Shown here piece after piece: positions 37,092-44,994 of a DNA stretch of 64,000 nt. Under the pieces are notes generated by a model, which worked only from the letters and a program-made list of their open reading frames with translations, was not told the origin of the DNA and ran no database searches. The stretch comes from Photobacterium chitinilyticum (GTDB lineage Bacteria; Pseudomonadota; Gammaproteobacteria; Enterobacterales; Vibrionaceae). The position numbers were made by a program, and so were the translations under genes. Positions within the stretch are counted from its first letter, which is position 1, and every line of letters starts with the position of its first letter. Location: positions 186,001 to 250,000 of the forward strand of contig NZ_RJLM01000001.1 of NCBI RefSeq assembly GCF_004104355.1. The letters run 5' to 3'.

Positions 37092-37137
37092 CCGCCTTCT
37101 TAACCATATGGGTTAAGGGGCGTTACAGAAAAGGCGG
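37092..37137 (+). promoter_or_regulatory. 5' UTR structure that can mask the ycgN ribosome-binding site
   Basis: CCGCCTT (37092-37098) is exactly complementary to AAGGCGG (37131-37137), which is the ribosome-binding site of ycgN. The segment between contains a further perfect hairpin CTTAACC/GGTTAAG (37099-37105, 37111-37117), directly stacked on the first strand. When paired, the site would be closed. Confidence 0.45.
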
Positions 37138-37142
37138 GGTAT

Positions 37143-37580
37143 ATGGTACGTTTTTGGCAAGAGAAAGACTTAAAGGCAATGACAGATCAAGAGTGGGAAT
37201 CACTCTGTGATGGCTGTGGTAAGTGCTGCCTTCATAAATTGATTGATGATGATACCGATGAAATCTACTACACCAACGTCGCCTGTAGCCTCTTGGATGA
37301 AAAGACCTGTTCATGCAAAGATTACCCAAATCGCTTTGAATCCGGAGAAGAGTGTCTGAAGTTAACCCGCGAGCGTATCGACGAGTTTGCATGGCTTCCT
37401 GAAACGTGCGCTTACCGCCTGCTGGCTGAAGGCAAGGACATACCCGATTGGCACCCATTGCTGACCGGTTCCAAAGAGGCAATGCATAAAGCCGATGAAT
37501 CTGTACGTGATAAGATTGTCTATGAGATTGACGTGATTGACTGGGAAGACCACATTCTAAATCACCCCTCACGAAGCTAG
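37143..37580 (+). CDS. ycgN: YcgN-family cysteine-cluster protein (UPF0260)
   Basis: 145 residues matching E. coli YcgN nearly throughout: [16 protein letters not shown], the [14 protein letters not shown] block, [11 protein letters not shown] and [20 protein letters not shown]. The conserved Cys residues suggest a bound metal or Fe-S cluster; function unknown. The start [18 protein letters not shown] is preceded by AAGGCGGGG. The leader can fold so as to hide that site. Confidence 0.92.
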   Translation: MVRFWQEKDLKAMTDQEWESLCDGCGKCCLHKLIDDDTDEIYYTNVACSLLDEKTCSCKDYPNRFESGEECLKLTRERIDEFAWLPETCAYRLLAEGKDIPDWHPLLTGSKEAMHKADESVRDKIVYEIDVIDWEDHILNHPSRS

Positions 37581-37663
37581 GTGATACAGGGGACAATTCC
37601 TCATATTACAATTGTGGCGGTACTGATCGGTTGGAAATTATTTTCACCAATTTAGGGGGCGAG

Positions 37664-38149
37664 ATGTATAGATTTATTGATAACAAGCTACTGAACGAGT
37701 TAACGCTTAAAGCCCGCGAGAGCGCTCGAAAAAGGAGCCATCATCAGCTCCATTCAGGTTTTGACGACCCTGTTCAGAGAATGGTGATTGGTTTATCTTC
37801 TGGAACTTACGTCCGGCCCCATATGCACCCTCAGTCGAATAAATGGGAGATGCTTTTAGGTATTAGAGGAAAGACATTACTATTGATTTTTGATCAGCAA
37901 GGCGTAGTCGAAGAGCGCGTTATCTTATCGGAGAATAATTCAGTTTTTGGCGCGGAAATGAAGCCAGGGACATGGCATACCATTCTTCCTCTAGAAAATG
38001 AGTCGGTGATAATGGAAATAAAACAAGGTCCATACAACCCGTCTGATGTTACTGAGTTTGCGCAATGGTCTCCTGAAGAAGGCAGTACAGGCGTTGCTCA
38101 TTTCCTTCTTTGGGCTGAAACTGCACAGATTAATGATCAGTATAATTAA
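37664..38149 (+). CDS. WbuC-family cupin-fold metalloprotein
   Basis: 161-residue single-domain cupin with the metal-binding HMHPQSNKWEMLLGIRG (His, His, Glu) and GTWHTILPLENESVIME (His). WbuC proteins accompany O-antigen and surface-polysaccharide genes; the reaction is not known. I chose MYRFIDNKLL at 37664, 4 nt after GGGGGC; the earlier TTG is unlikely. Convergent with the glycosyltransferase-deacetylase gene, 34 bp away, which supports a role in glycan metabolism. Confidence 0.85.
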   Translation: MYRFIDNKLLNELTLKARESARKRSHHQLHSGFDDPVQRMVIGLSSGTYVRPHMHPQSNKWEMLLGIRGKTLLLIFDQQGVVEERVILSENNSVFGAEMKPGTWHTILPLENESVIMEIKQGPYNPSDVTEFAQWSPEEGSTGVAHFLLWAETAQINDQYN

Positions 38150-38183
38150 CCCGCCGCCTTCAGCCCTTATATCTATACCTCAA

Positions 38184-39950
38184 TTACCTTACTTTTCTAA
38201 AAAGATAGTTGCCGCGAATTTTCCGCCATAATCCAAAGACATCGGTGCGGGGGAAAATACCAATACGGCGGATCTGATAAGGATCCTGATGAAACTGCAG
38301 CGGTCCTGAATTGGTGGCGACTGCAAATTGGTAACCAACATCTTTCGCGATATGTTTGGAATCATCGTTATGAAGGCCAAACGGGTAGGCAAAAGACGTT
38401 AATGGTTTGCCAAGCAGCTCTTCAAGTTGCTGTTTGTTGCCGATTATTTCTTGATACTGCTCGTTGTGAGATAGGGTATCTAATTTCGGGTGAGTTATTG
38501 TATGGCCGCCAATTTCAATAATGCCAGATTCAGCCAATGCCTTGACTTGATCCGCTGTCATCAGAGAAACCTGATTTTCGGGATTGTCAGGATTCTCGAC
38601 ATCCCAGCGATTGAAGGTTTCTCCAGTTACCACATACACCACTGCCTTAAATCCGTATTTTTTGAGTAACGGCAGCATTAAGTGGTAGTTGTCAGCATAT
38701 CCGTCATCTACGGTAAGCATTATGTAGCGCTTCCCCGGTTCTAAGCGGCGAATGACGTTAGCTTCCGCTAAGTCTTCAAACGTAAGCGATTCAAACCCCA
38801 TGCGTTTTAAAAGTTTAAGGTGTTTTTCGAACATCTTAATATGGAGGTATGTACCGTGTACGCCCTTTTCGCTCTCATCCTGTATGAAACGGTGATACAT
38901 AATGACGGGCATCTCGCGTCGTAGCGTATCGATGTAAACGTCTTGGTAGACGTGTTCGATATGGTCAACAACGGAAGATAAGTCATAGCTGGCTTTGATG
39001 GTTTCAGTTACCTCTGGATCACATTGTTTTTGGCCAAGTCCTCGTTCGACTTCATTGGCGATAGTACTAAACTCAATATCCAAATCTGTTGGGCCAATAT
39101 CGCCAAAATTGGTTGCTATGGCGTGTTGGATATTTTTTGATGTTACGATACCAATACTGGTGGCTTCGCCAATAGCAAGGGTGGGACGCCCACACATCAG
39201 TGACTCTATCGCTACGCGACCTGCACCGATCACCAAATCTGCCCCGCTAAGCATTTCGGGTACATTGTGAGTGTAACCTGTGAAGGTTACTTTGTTTTTA
39301 AAAGCCTCGAAACGAGCGTCAAGTTGTGAACCGGATACGACACGAACATCGTATTTATCTAAGTCTAAACACTTGTCTAGCAACCGGTAACATAATTCGC
39401 CTTTAGGGCCTGTTAACCGACCTATAATAGTGACAACTGGACGTGCGTTATTTGGTGGTGTCATTACCTGAAACCGGTCGGTTTCAATGCCGTTGCGGCT
39501 AACGACAAGTTGTTCCTTGGGTACGCCGAGATCTTGAACTAACTGGTCTTTAATGGCTTCGCAAACGGGTAATGCCTTGTTGCCCATGGCATGAAATTTC
39601 TTGCGGGAGGCATGTACAGGCTGCCGTCCGTGTACCGTTGTTACCATCGGTGTGCCCGTTAGTTTGCATGCTACGTGACAGCTCCAACTGGATGCTCGTG
39701 AATGGGCATGAACAAGCTGAATATTATGCTTTTTAATCAGATAGATTAGGTATCCGACATGCCAAAAGCGTCTTGGAATACTGCGTTTGTTGAAACGTAA
39801 TTTGAAGAATGACCCCTGATGAGGCTTGGTGAGAGTATCGGAAGTATAATAAACCCGATGTCCGCGTGTTGTTAGTTCGTTGCCGACTGTCGTTGCGTAG
39901 ACTTCTGCACCCGTAACCTCAAGTTGTGAAAGAGCCATTAAGATATTCAT
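38184..39950 (-). CDS. Glycosyltransferase (GT4-like) fused to a polysaccharide deacetylase (CE4/NodB)
   Basis: 588-residue two-domain protein. Residues 1 to about 340 are a GT-B glycosyltransferase of family-4 type: LEVTGAEVYATTVGNELTTR at the N-terminus, HAHSRASSW, then VTIIGRLTGPKGE and the donor-site GAGRVAIESLMCGRPTLA. From about residue 348 comes a NodB domain with MYHRF, motif 1 LTVDDGYAD, motif 2 GGHTITHPKL and motif 3 SFAYPFG. There is no signal peptide or membrane segment, so both activities should be cytoplasmic: transfer of an N-acetylated sugar followed by its de-N-acetylation is the simplest reading. Substrate unknown. The AT-rich surroundings hint at acquisition by transfer. 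Confidence 0.85.
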   Translation of the reverse strand: MNILMALSQLEVTGAEVYATTVGNELTTRGHRVYYTSDTLTKPHQGSFFKLRFNKRSIPRRFWHVGYLIYLIKKHNIQLVHAHSRASSWSCHVACKLTGTPMVTTVHGRQPVHASRKKFHAMGNKALPVCEAIKDQLVQDLGVPKEQLVVSRNGIETDRFQVMTPPNNARPVVTIIGRLTGPKGELCYRLLDKCLDLDKYDVRVVSGSQLDARFEAFKNKVTFTGYTHNVPEMLSGADLVIGAGRVAIESLMCGRPTLAIGEATSIGIVTSKNIQHAIATNFGDIGPTDLDIEFSTIANEVERGLGQKQCDPEVTETIKASYDLSSVVDHIEHVYQDVYIDTLRREMPVIMYHRFIQDESEKGVHGTYLHIKMFEKHLKLLKRMGFESLTFEDLAEANVIRRLEPGKRYIMLTVDDGYADNYHLMLPLLKKYGFKAVVYVVTGETFNRWDVENPDNPENQVSLMTADQVKALAESGIIEIGGHTITHPKLDTLSHNEQYQEIIGNKQQLEELLGKPLTSFAYPFGLHNDDSKHIAKDVGYQFAVATNSGPLQFHQDPYQIRRIGIFPRTDVFGLWRKIRGNYLFRKVR

Positions 39951-40415
39951 ATCAAATCCATATTCAATTAAAACAGAGTGTTATTGGCTTATACGAAACA
40001 GGTTGTTAATGATTTATTTGTTATCAGTAGTGGTTTTTGATGAACAATAATACAGTGTATTAATGGTTTGAAGTATTAGGGTGTATTAATATGTAGGCCT
40101 GTATGTACAAATGCGTACAAAATGTTTCACTGTAATTGTTGTTTGTTATCGCCTGCAAAAAGTACACTGTTCAAAATAATAGCCAAGGCAATAAGATTGA
40201 GTCTAAATTATATGTGGTCGGAATGTGATAGGTTCGGTGGTTATATTTATTGTCGCTACTATAAGAGTTATCGGTAATAAATTGATTTATTAGTTACATA
40301 CTGTTTTTAAGTGTGTCTGGTTATTCACTTTTTGAATAGGTTTAGTTGTTTTAATGAACGGTTATTTGGTTTATTTTCAGCGTGTTAGTAATTAATGTGA
40401 TGAATTGGTGTTATT
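39951..40415. other. AT-rich intergenic region between GT/CE4 and VirK-like genes
   Basis: No credible frame. It holds two copies of GTGTATTAAT (40055-40064 and 40081-40090) and an adjoining pair GTACAAATGC / GTACAAAATG (40105-40114, 40115-40124) with a 10-bp period, as expected for a protein binding one face of the helix. Both flanking genes read outward, so their promoters must be here. Confidence 0.5.
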
Positions 40416-41273
40416 TTGAATATCATTAGTGCTGCGGTAATGAGTTATCCTAACGATCCGAAAATAGTAAAACATGTTAGTAAGTTTTTATTAAGAGGAC
40501 TAGTTTATTATCCGCATTTAACCCGGTTAATGAAAAACTTTCAGGGACCATATAAAGAGCTTCTCTTTTCAAAACAACCAGACTTTTTAACAAAATGCAT
40601 GAGACCATATTTGCATATGGGGTTAAAAAAGTTAGATGTTGTGAATATGCTAATTGATCACCACCGTTGGGTGAAAAATTCATTTTCTAAAGAAAAGCTG
40701 AATTTAATCTATCAAGAGGGCATTACTCTTGATGAATTTACCATTGGTGATAATACTTATTATATGACGTTATCCTATGAGGGGCGCTATTGGAAAGAAG
40801 GGGAGTTAACTCTCAGGCTGACGGATAATATGGGTATAAACTACTACGTATTATCTTTTACGGTCTTTCGAAATAATGCCTATATAGGTGGGGTACAGGG
40901 ACCTGATATAGATAATGGTTTTAGCCGGCTGGCCACAAAAGGTCTATTCGGTCTTCGGCCAAAATCATTGATGTTGGAAACGTTGCGTTTTGTGTTGCAA
41001 TCACTGTCTGTGAATAAAATATATGGCGTTAAAAATCGGTCTCATACTTATACATCAGTCCGCTATTTGAGCAAAAAAATTCATTTTGATTATGATCAGT
41101 TCTGGGAGGAGCATGCGGGCGTTTCATATAACAAAAACCTGTATGCAATACCGCTGTATTCGGAGAGAAGAAAGGTCGAAGATCTAAAACGGACAAAACG
41201 TAAAATGTATCGAGATCGCTATGCATGGCTTGATAGCTATAATCATGCCGTAAAAAAGGCCTTAGCTAGCTAG
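40416..41273 (+). CDS. VirK/YbjX family protein (DUF535)
   Basis: 285-residue soluble protein of the VirK/YbjX family, with IDHHRWVKNSFS, the block NAYIGGVQGPDIDNG and LMLETLRFVLQSL near residue 200, and a basic C-terminus. In Shigella and Salmonella VirK/YbjX proteins affect surface-protein export, LPS-related stress and resistance to antimicrobial peptides; the biochemical activity is unknown. Start uncertain: TTG 40416 or ATG 40440, neither with a clear ribosome-binding site. The gene is distinctly AT-rich compared with dusC next door. Confidence 0.8.
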   Translation: MNIISAAVMSYPNDPKIVKHVSKFLLRGLVYYPHLTRLMKNFQGPYKELLFSKQPDFLTKCMRPYLHMGLKKLDVVNMLIDHHRWVKNSFSKEKLNLIYQEGITLDEFTIGDNTYYMTLSYEGRYWKEGELTLRLTDNMGINYYVLSFTVFRNNAYIGGVQGPDIDNGFSRLATKGLFGLRPKSLMLETLRFVLQSLSVNKIYGVKNRSHTYTSVRYLSKKIHFDYDQFWEEHAGVSYNKNLYAIPLYSERRKVEDLKRTKRKMYRDRYAWLDSYNHAVKKALAS

Positions 41274-41295
41274 GTCAACACACCCTAGACAACTT

Positions 41296-41314
41296 CCCCA
41301 GCCCTGGGCTGGGG
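41296..41314. repeat. CCCCAGCCC/GGGCTGGGG palindrome at the VirK-like/dusC junction
   Basis: Nine-base-pair arms around a single T (41305), between two gene ends that face each other. Position is like that of the CCCTCCCC repeats but the core differs. No T-run follows on either strand. Confidence 0.65.
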
Positions 41315-41334
41315 TATGTTTGCTAAATTGGGAG

Positions 41335-42297
41335 CTAGGCAGCAAGATGCCGGTGAGCGGACTGCAGGATCTCGACAATCGGAGCCGCTTTATTGAGACG
41401 GCGAATATCGGTAAATAGCTCTTTGGCTTCGGGGTATTCATGGCGTAGGTAGGCAAACCACTGCTTGACCCTGTTCGGGTAGTAAAGGCCCTTATCCCCT
41501 TTGATTTCGTACTGAGAATAGCGCAGAAGCAACTCCAGAACTTCAAACCAGCTCATGTGGGTATCGTTGTGTTTTACTACATTACACAAATTCGGTAGGT
41601 TCAGTGCGCCGCGGCAAACCATTAAGGCATCAACTTGTGTAGCCTGTAAGCAGTCTTGACCGTTCTGATAATTCCACACTTCACCGTTGGCAATGATCGG
41701 AATCTGTGTTTTTTCTTTGATTTGGCGGATGTAGTTCCACTTGATGGTTTCTGCTTTGTAACCGTCGACTTTGGTACGTGCATGGATAGCTATCTCATCG
41801 CCACCTGCCTGGGCGACAGCATCGGCAATTTCAAAGCAGTGCGCCGGATCATCCCAGCCAAGCCGGACTTTGGCTGTTACTGGTTTTCTTGGGTCCGTTG
41901 CTTGGCGAACAGCCTTAACGATGCGGTACATAAGTTCCGGATCCTGAAGCAGGACAGCACCACCACGGCTCTTGTTGACGGCTTTGGCAGGACAACCGAA
42001 ATTGATATCAATTCCGGCCGATCCCAGCTGTACAGCGCGGTGGGCGTTTTCAGCCAGCCAGTTGGGATCTTGTCCCAGCAGCTGAACTCGTACCGGAGTG
42101 CCGGAAGTCGTTAGGCCGCCATGACGTAACTCCGGGCACAGACGATAAAAGACGCTATTAGGCAGTAATTGATCAATTACGCGCACGAACTCGGTGACGC
42201 AAAGATCATAATCGTTAATTTCGGTTAGCATCTCACGCATCAAATGATCGAGAACACCTTCCATTGGGCCTAATATTACACGCATCGCTTTTGGCAT
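41335..42297 (-). CDS. dusC: tRNA-dihydrouridine(16) synthase DusC
   Basis: Flavoenzyme reducing U16 in the tRNA D-loop with NADPH. The 320 residues begin MPKAMRVILGPMEGVLDHLMRE, contain the TIM-barrel signature NFGCPAKAVNKSRGGA with the catalytic Cys, KVRLGWDD, HARTKVDGY and IPIIANGEV, and a helical C-terminal tRNA-binding domain. The DusC type is indicated by close agreement with E. coli DusC. The ATG at 42297 has GAGAAAG upstream; MRVILG at 42285 is an alternative. Confidence 0.92.
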   Translation of the reverse strand: MPKAMRVILGPMEGVLDHLMREMLTEINDYDLCVTEFVRVIDQLLPNSVFYRLCPELRHGGLTTSGTPVRVQLLGQDPNWLAENAHRAVQLGSAGIDINFGCPAKAVNKSRGGAVLLQDPELMYRIVKAVRQATDPRKPVTAKVRLGWDDPAHCFEIADAVAQAGGDEIAIHARTKVDGYKAETIKWNYIRQIKEKTQIPIIANGEVWNYQNGQDCLQATQVDALMVCRGALNLPNLCNVVKHNDTHMSWFEVLELLLRYSQYEIKGDKGLYYPNRVKQWFAYLRHEYPEAKELFTDIRRLNKAAPIVEILQSAHRHLAA

Positions 42298-42367
42298 TCG
42301 CTTTCTCGCACTGCACCATTGTCTATATAAGGGGCGAGATTTTAGTCCGGAATAACGAGCTTGTCAC

Positions 42368-43066
42368 CTAATCCTGCAGTATATGGTGCGAATCAGGGAA
42401 TAAAGCCTTCCCGGAGACAATCGTTACCGCGTCAATAAGCTTGTCTTCTGCGAGCAAAGAGAGAGACAGCATTGAGCGAGCGACTTGCTCGGCTGGAATG
42501 GGTGTCAGATGAGCTATAGGGCCAATCGTCAATGGTTTGATAATATCGAAAACGCCCTGTACAACCTGCTCATCATGCCGAGGAACAGAGCGCTCGCCTT
42601 TTAGCGGACCAGGACGGACAAAGATACAGTGGGAGAACCCCATTTTTTTGATGGCTTGTTCCATCTTTCCCTTGCAGCGTAAGTAATGCGAAGGTGACCA
42701 TGGATGAGCAAACAGGCTGGATATCACAACGAGATGCCGGACTCCCAGTAAATGCATTGTCGTGGCCACATCCTTGACCAACTGAAAATCGACAGCTTCC
42801 AAAGCTTGATTGCTGCCTGCCTGTTTTTTGGTGGTACCCAGGCAGATAAAGCCATGTGTCGGTATTGGATCGGTTTCACCCCAGGCTGTGACTCTTAGTT
42901 CTGGGTGTATGACTTGAACGAGCTTTTTGCTGTGAAAAGGCAACTCACGGCGAGAGAGTGAATAGACGGTATGAAAATGTGGGTGTGCAAGCAGCTGGTG
43001 GAGCAATTCATCCCCAACTAGGCCACTGGCACCGGCAATGATGGCGTTTGCTTTCCCTTGAGACAT
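42368..43066 (-). CDS. NAD(P)-binding short-chain dehydrogenase-like protein (atypical SDR)
   Basis: About 232 residues with a Rossmann N-terminus (IIAGASGLVGDELLHQLL), a second beta-strand SLSRRELPF, and LVVISSLFAHPWSPSHYLRCKGKMEQAI, which holds the Ser and the YxxxK (YLRCK). Similar atypical SDR proteins (NAD(P)H-binding, HTATIP2-like) are of unknown substrate. I favour MSQGKANAII at 43066 with AGGA 8-9 nt upstream; starts at 43072 and 43102 are possible. Confidence 0.78.
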   Translation of the reverse strand: MSQGKANAIIAGASGLVGDELLHQLLAHPHFHTVYSLSRRELPFHSKKLVQVIHPELRVTAWGETDPIPTHGFICLGTTKKQAGSNQALEAVDFQLVKDVATTMHLLGVRHLVVISSLFAHPWSPSHYLRCKGKMEQAIKKMGFSHCIFVRPGPLKGERSVPRHDEQVVQGVFDIIKPLTIGPIAHLTPIPAEQVARSMLSLSLLAEDKLIDAVTIVSGKALFPDSHHILQD

Positions 43067-43262
43067 CGACATCGTCCTGATACTTGTCGTTAATTTTTCC
43101 ATTTTTGCCTGTATTAGCAGTAAAATTCAACAAAAAATATCAGCTTATGCCTAGTCTGTGCATTTTGTGGGATTTATCGTACTTGCTGAAACGAGCATAT
43201 TAAAGTGGTTTGGGTATATAATCTGCGCCTAATCTGTATTGCTAGATAAACCGGAACACACG

Positions 43263-43910
43263 ATGACAGAATTAATGACATTACCTGCAGACTGGGAAGG
43301 CATGCCTGCCGCTTTCATTGAAGGTGCCTTGCTGGCTGCTAATGCCAACCCTAAACCGCTGGAGCCTGAGACGTGGTTACCCGTACTCGTGCACGGTGGG
43401 GTGGTAGAAGATGAACAGATCACGGTGGCTGGTGAATCAAAAATGGCCATCTTGAATCACTTTGAAATGCAATACCGATATATCAAGGCTGGCGAATATG
43501 TATTGCCGGAACAGGTCTGTTGGCAGGAGGTGTCTGGTGTTAGCGATAGTATGAGTCACTTTGCCGAGGGGTTTCTTGCAGTGTGGCCTTATATTGAGCC
43601 TGGCTGGGCCGATCAGGTTATGTCTGATGGTACCATGCGTATGCTCTCGGCTTTGCTGACAACTTGTATGCTGATAGTTGACGAGAAAACGACGTTGGCT
43701 CAGATGAAAGAAGCCGGTGTTGAGGGTATGCCACAGCCAGCTGAACTATATACCCAGTTGCCGTTGATGTTGAACGAAGTCGTTATGGCGGCAGATGAGC
43801 TTCAGCAAGGTGCGGCAGCTCAGGCCGTTAATCCGTATAAAGAGACAGGTCGAAATGATGCCTGCCTGTGTGGTAGCGGCAAGAAGTTCAAACAGTGTTG
43901 CGGTAAGTAA
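43263..43910 (+). CDS. UPF0149/YecA family protein with C-terminal SEC-C zinc motif
   Basis: 215 residues: an all-helical YecA/YgfB-type domain (AAFIEGALLAANANPKPL, FAEGFLAVWPYIEPGW) and a C-terminal SEC-C motif GRNDACLCGSGKKFKQCCG, as in SecA. The motif chelates zinc and may bind ribosomes or SecB-like partners; role unknown. MTELMTLPADW at 43263 was chosen over the upstream ATG. Shares one nucleotide with the Nudix gene (TAATG), so the two are coupled. Confidence 0.85.
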   Translation: MTELMTLPADWEGMPAAFIEGALLAANANPKPLEPETWLPVLVHGGVVEDEQITVAGESKMAILNHFEMQYRYIKAGEYVLPEQVCWQEVSGVSDSMSHFAEGFLAVWPYIEPGWADQVMSDGTMRMLSALLTTCMLIVDEKTTLAQMKEAGVEGMPQPAELYTQLPLMLNEVVMAADELQQGAAAQAVNPYKETGRNDACLCGSGKKFKQCCGK

Positions 43911-44323
43911 TGGGTGAGCATAGCCTGTTATCTGATAATAAACCGGTGATCCTGGTTGTTGCTGCCGTTATCGAAAAAGAAGGCCGTTTTCTGTTAGCCC
44001 AACGCTTTGACCATGCTAGCCAGGGCGGTTTATGGGAGTTTCCTGGCGGTAAGGTTGAAGATGGAGAAACACCCGAGCAAGCCCTTGAGCGTGAGCTGCA
44101 AGAAGAGTTAGCAATTACTACGCGAACTGGCCGGTGGCTAGCTGATAGCGTGTTTGACTACGGTGACAAAGTTATTCATCTGAAAGGTTACCTGAGCCAC
44201 TGGCAAACCGGAGAGCTGAAGCTGCATAGCCATCAGGATGCGGTGTGGCTTCAACATGACGAAATGATGTCTTATCCGCTGTGTCCTGCGGATTATCCGA
44301 TTGTGGCTGCTCTGGGGGACTAA
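43910..44323 (+). CDS. nudG: NudG-like Nudix hydrolase (pyrimidine nucleotide diphosphatase)
   Basis: 137 residues with an intact Nudix box GGKVEDGETPEQALERELQE followed by EL (GX5EX7REUXEEXGU). The end MSYPLCPADYPIVAAL agrees with E. coli NudG, which hydrolyses CTP, dCTP and oxidised or methylated pyrimidine dNTPs. A MutT-type 8-oxo-dGTPase is the main alternative. Start codon overlaps the previous stop. A terminator follows after 2 nt. Confidence 0.82.
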   Translation: MGEHSLLSDNKPVILVVAAVIEKEGRFLLAQRFDHASQGGLWEFPGGKVEDGETPEQALERELQEELAITTRTGRWLADSVFDYGDKVIHLKGYLSHWQTGELKLHSHQDAVWLQHDEMMSYPLCPADYPIVAALGD

Positions 44324-44325
44324 AC

Positions 44326-44358
44326 AAAAAAGCGAAAGGCCTTCGCCTCTCGCTTTTT
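44326..44358. terminator. Bidirectional terminator between nudG and dsbB
   Basis: AAAAAGCGA...TCGCTTTTT outer stem with inner GGC/GCC (44338-44340, 44345-44347), A-run left and T-run right. Serves the convergent genes nudG and dsbB. Confidence 0.85.
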
Positions 44359-44381
44359 ATTCTCGATTTCTGTTCTAGCCT

Positions 44382-44903
44382 CTAGAACCTTTGTTTCTTT
44401 TTGCCAAAAAATTGCGCAATAACAATCAAAGCCAACACAATAAGATTGGCGGCAAAAATAACAACCAGCCACTGTGGCATTGACTGACCAAGGAATGACC
44501 ACACCACCTTACTGCAATCGCCTGTTGCTTCAAACATCCAAGGAACCCATTGGTTTAATGGTGCCCAGTCCGGAAACGTGACGAATAGATCACAGGTGGC
44601 AAAAGGTGACGGGTTGAATTGATAGCCAACGTGCTCATTAGCTAATGCAAAACCCTGATAAGCGCTGTAGCCCCATGCGGTAAGTCCGGCCCAGCGGATC
44701 GCGGGATTTTTAGGTGCAATCAAACCAAGCAGTGCGGCAAAGCCAATTCCCATCATCGCCACACGTTCATAAATACACATGACACAAGGATCTAGCTTCA
44801 TTACATGCTGGAAGAACAGGGCACATGCCTCAAAGAAAATGATGAAAATGAGCAGTAACAGCCATGATAACCGGCTTTTGGAAAAGGTATTCAGAAATTG
44901 CAT
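44382..44903 (-). CDS. dsbB: Disulfide bond formation protein DsbB
   Basis: Inner-membrane quinone reductase that re-oxidises DsbA. The 173 residues have four membrane helices, the first periplasmic Cys pair in DPCVMCIYERVAMM and the second pair in FATCDLFVTFPDW and EATGDCSKVVWSF. The gene order nhaB-dsbB in the same direction is as in E. coli. Menaquinone or ubiquinone is the electron acceptor; the full men operon is in this window. Confidence 0.95.
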   Translation of the reverse strand: MQFLNTFSKSRLSWLLLLIFIIFFEACALFFQHVMKLDPCVMCIYERVAMMGIGFAALLGLIAPKNPAIRWAGLTAWGYSAYQGFALANEHVGYQFNPSPFATCDLFVTFPDWAPLNQWVPWMFEATGDCSKVVWSFLGQSMPQWLVVIFAANLIVLALIVIAQFFGKKKQRF

Positions 44904-44994
44904 GGAATGATCTCACCTAAACGTAAAACAAAGCCCTGACAAATCAGGGCTTTGAAGTTGTTATTTCTGACACTTATCTTTGCTAAAGATTCAA

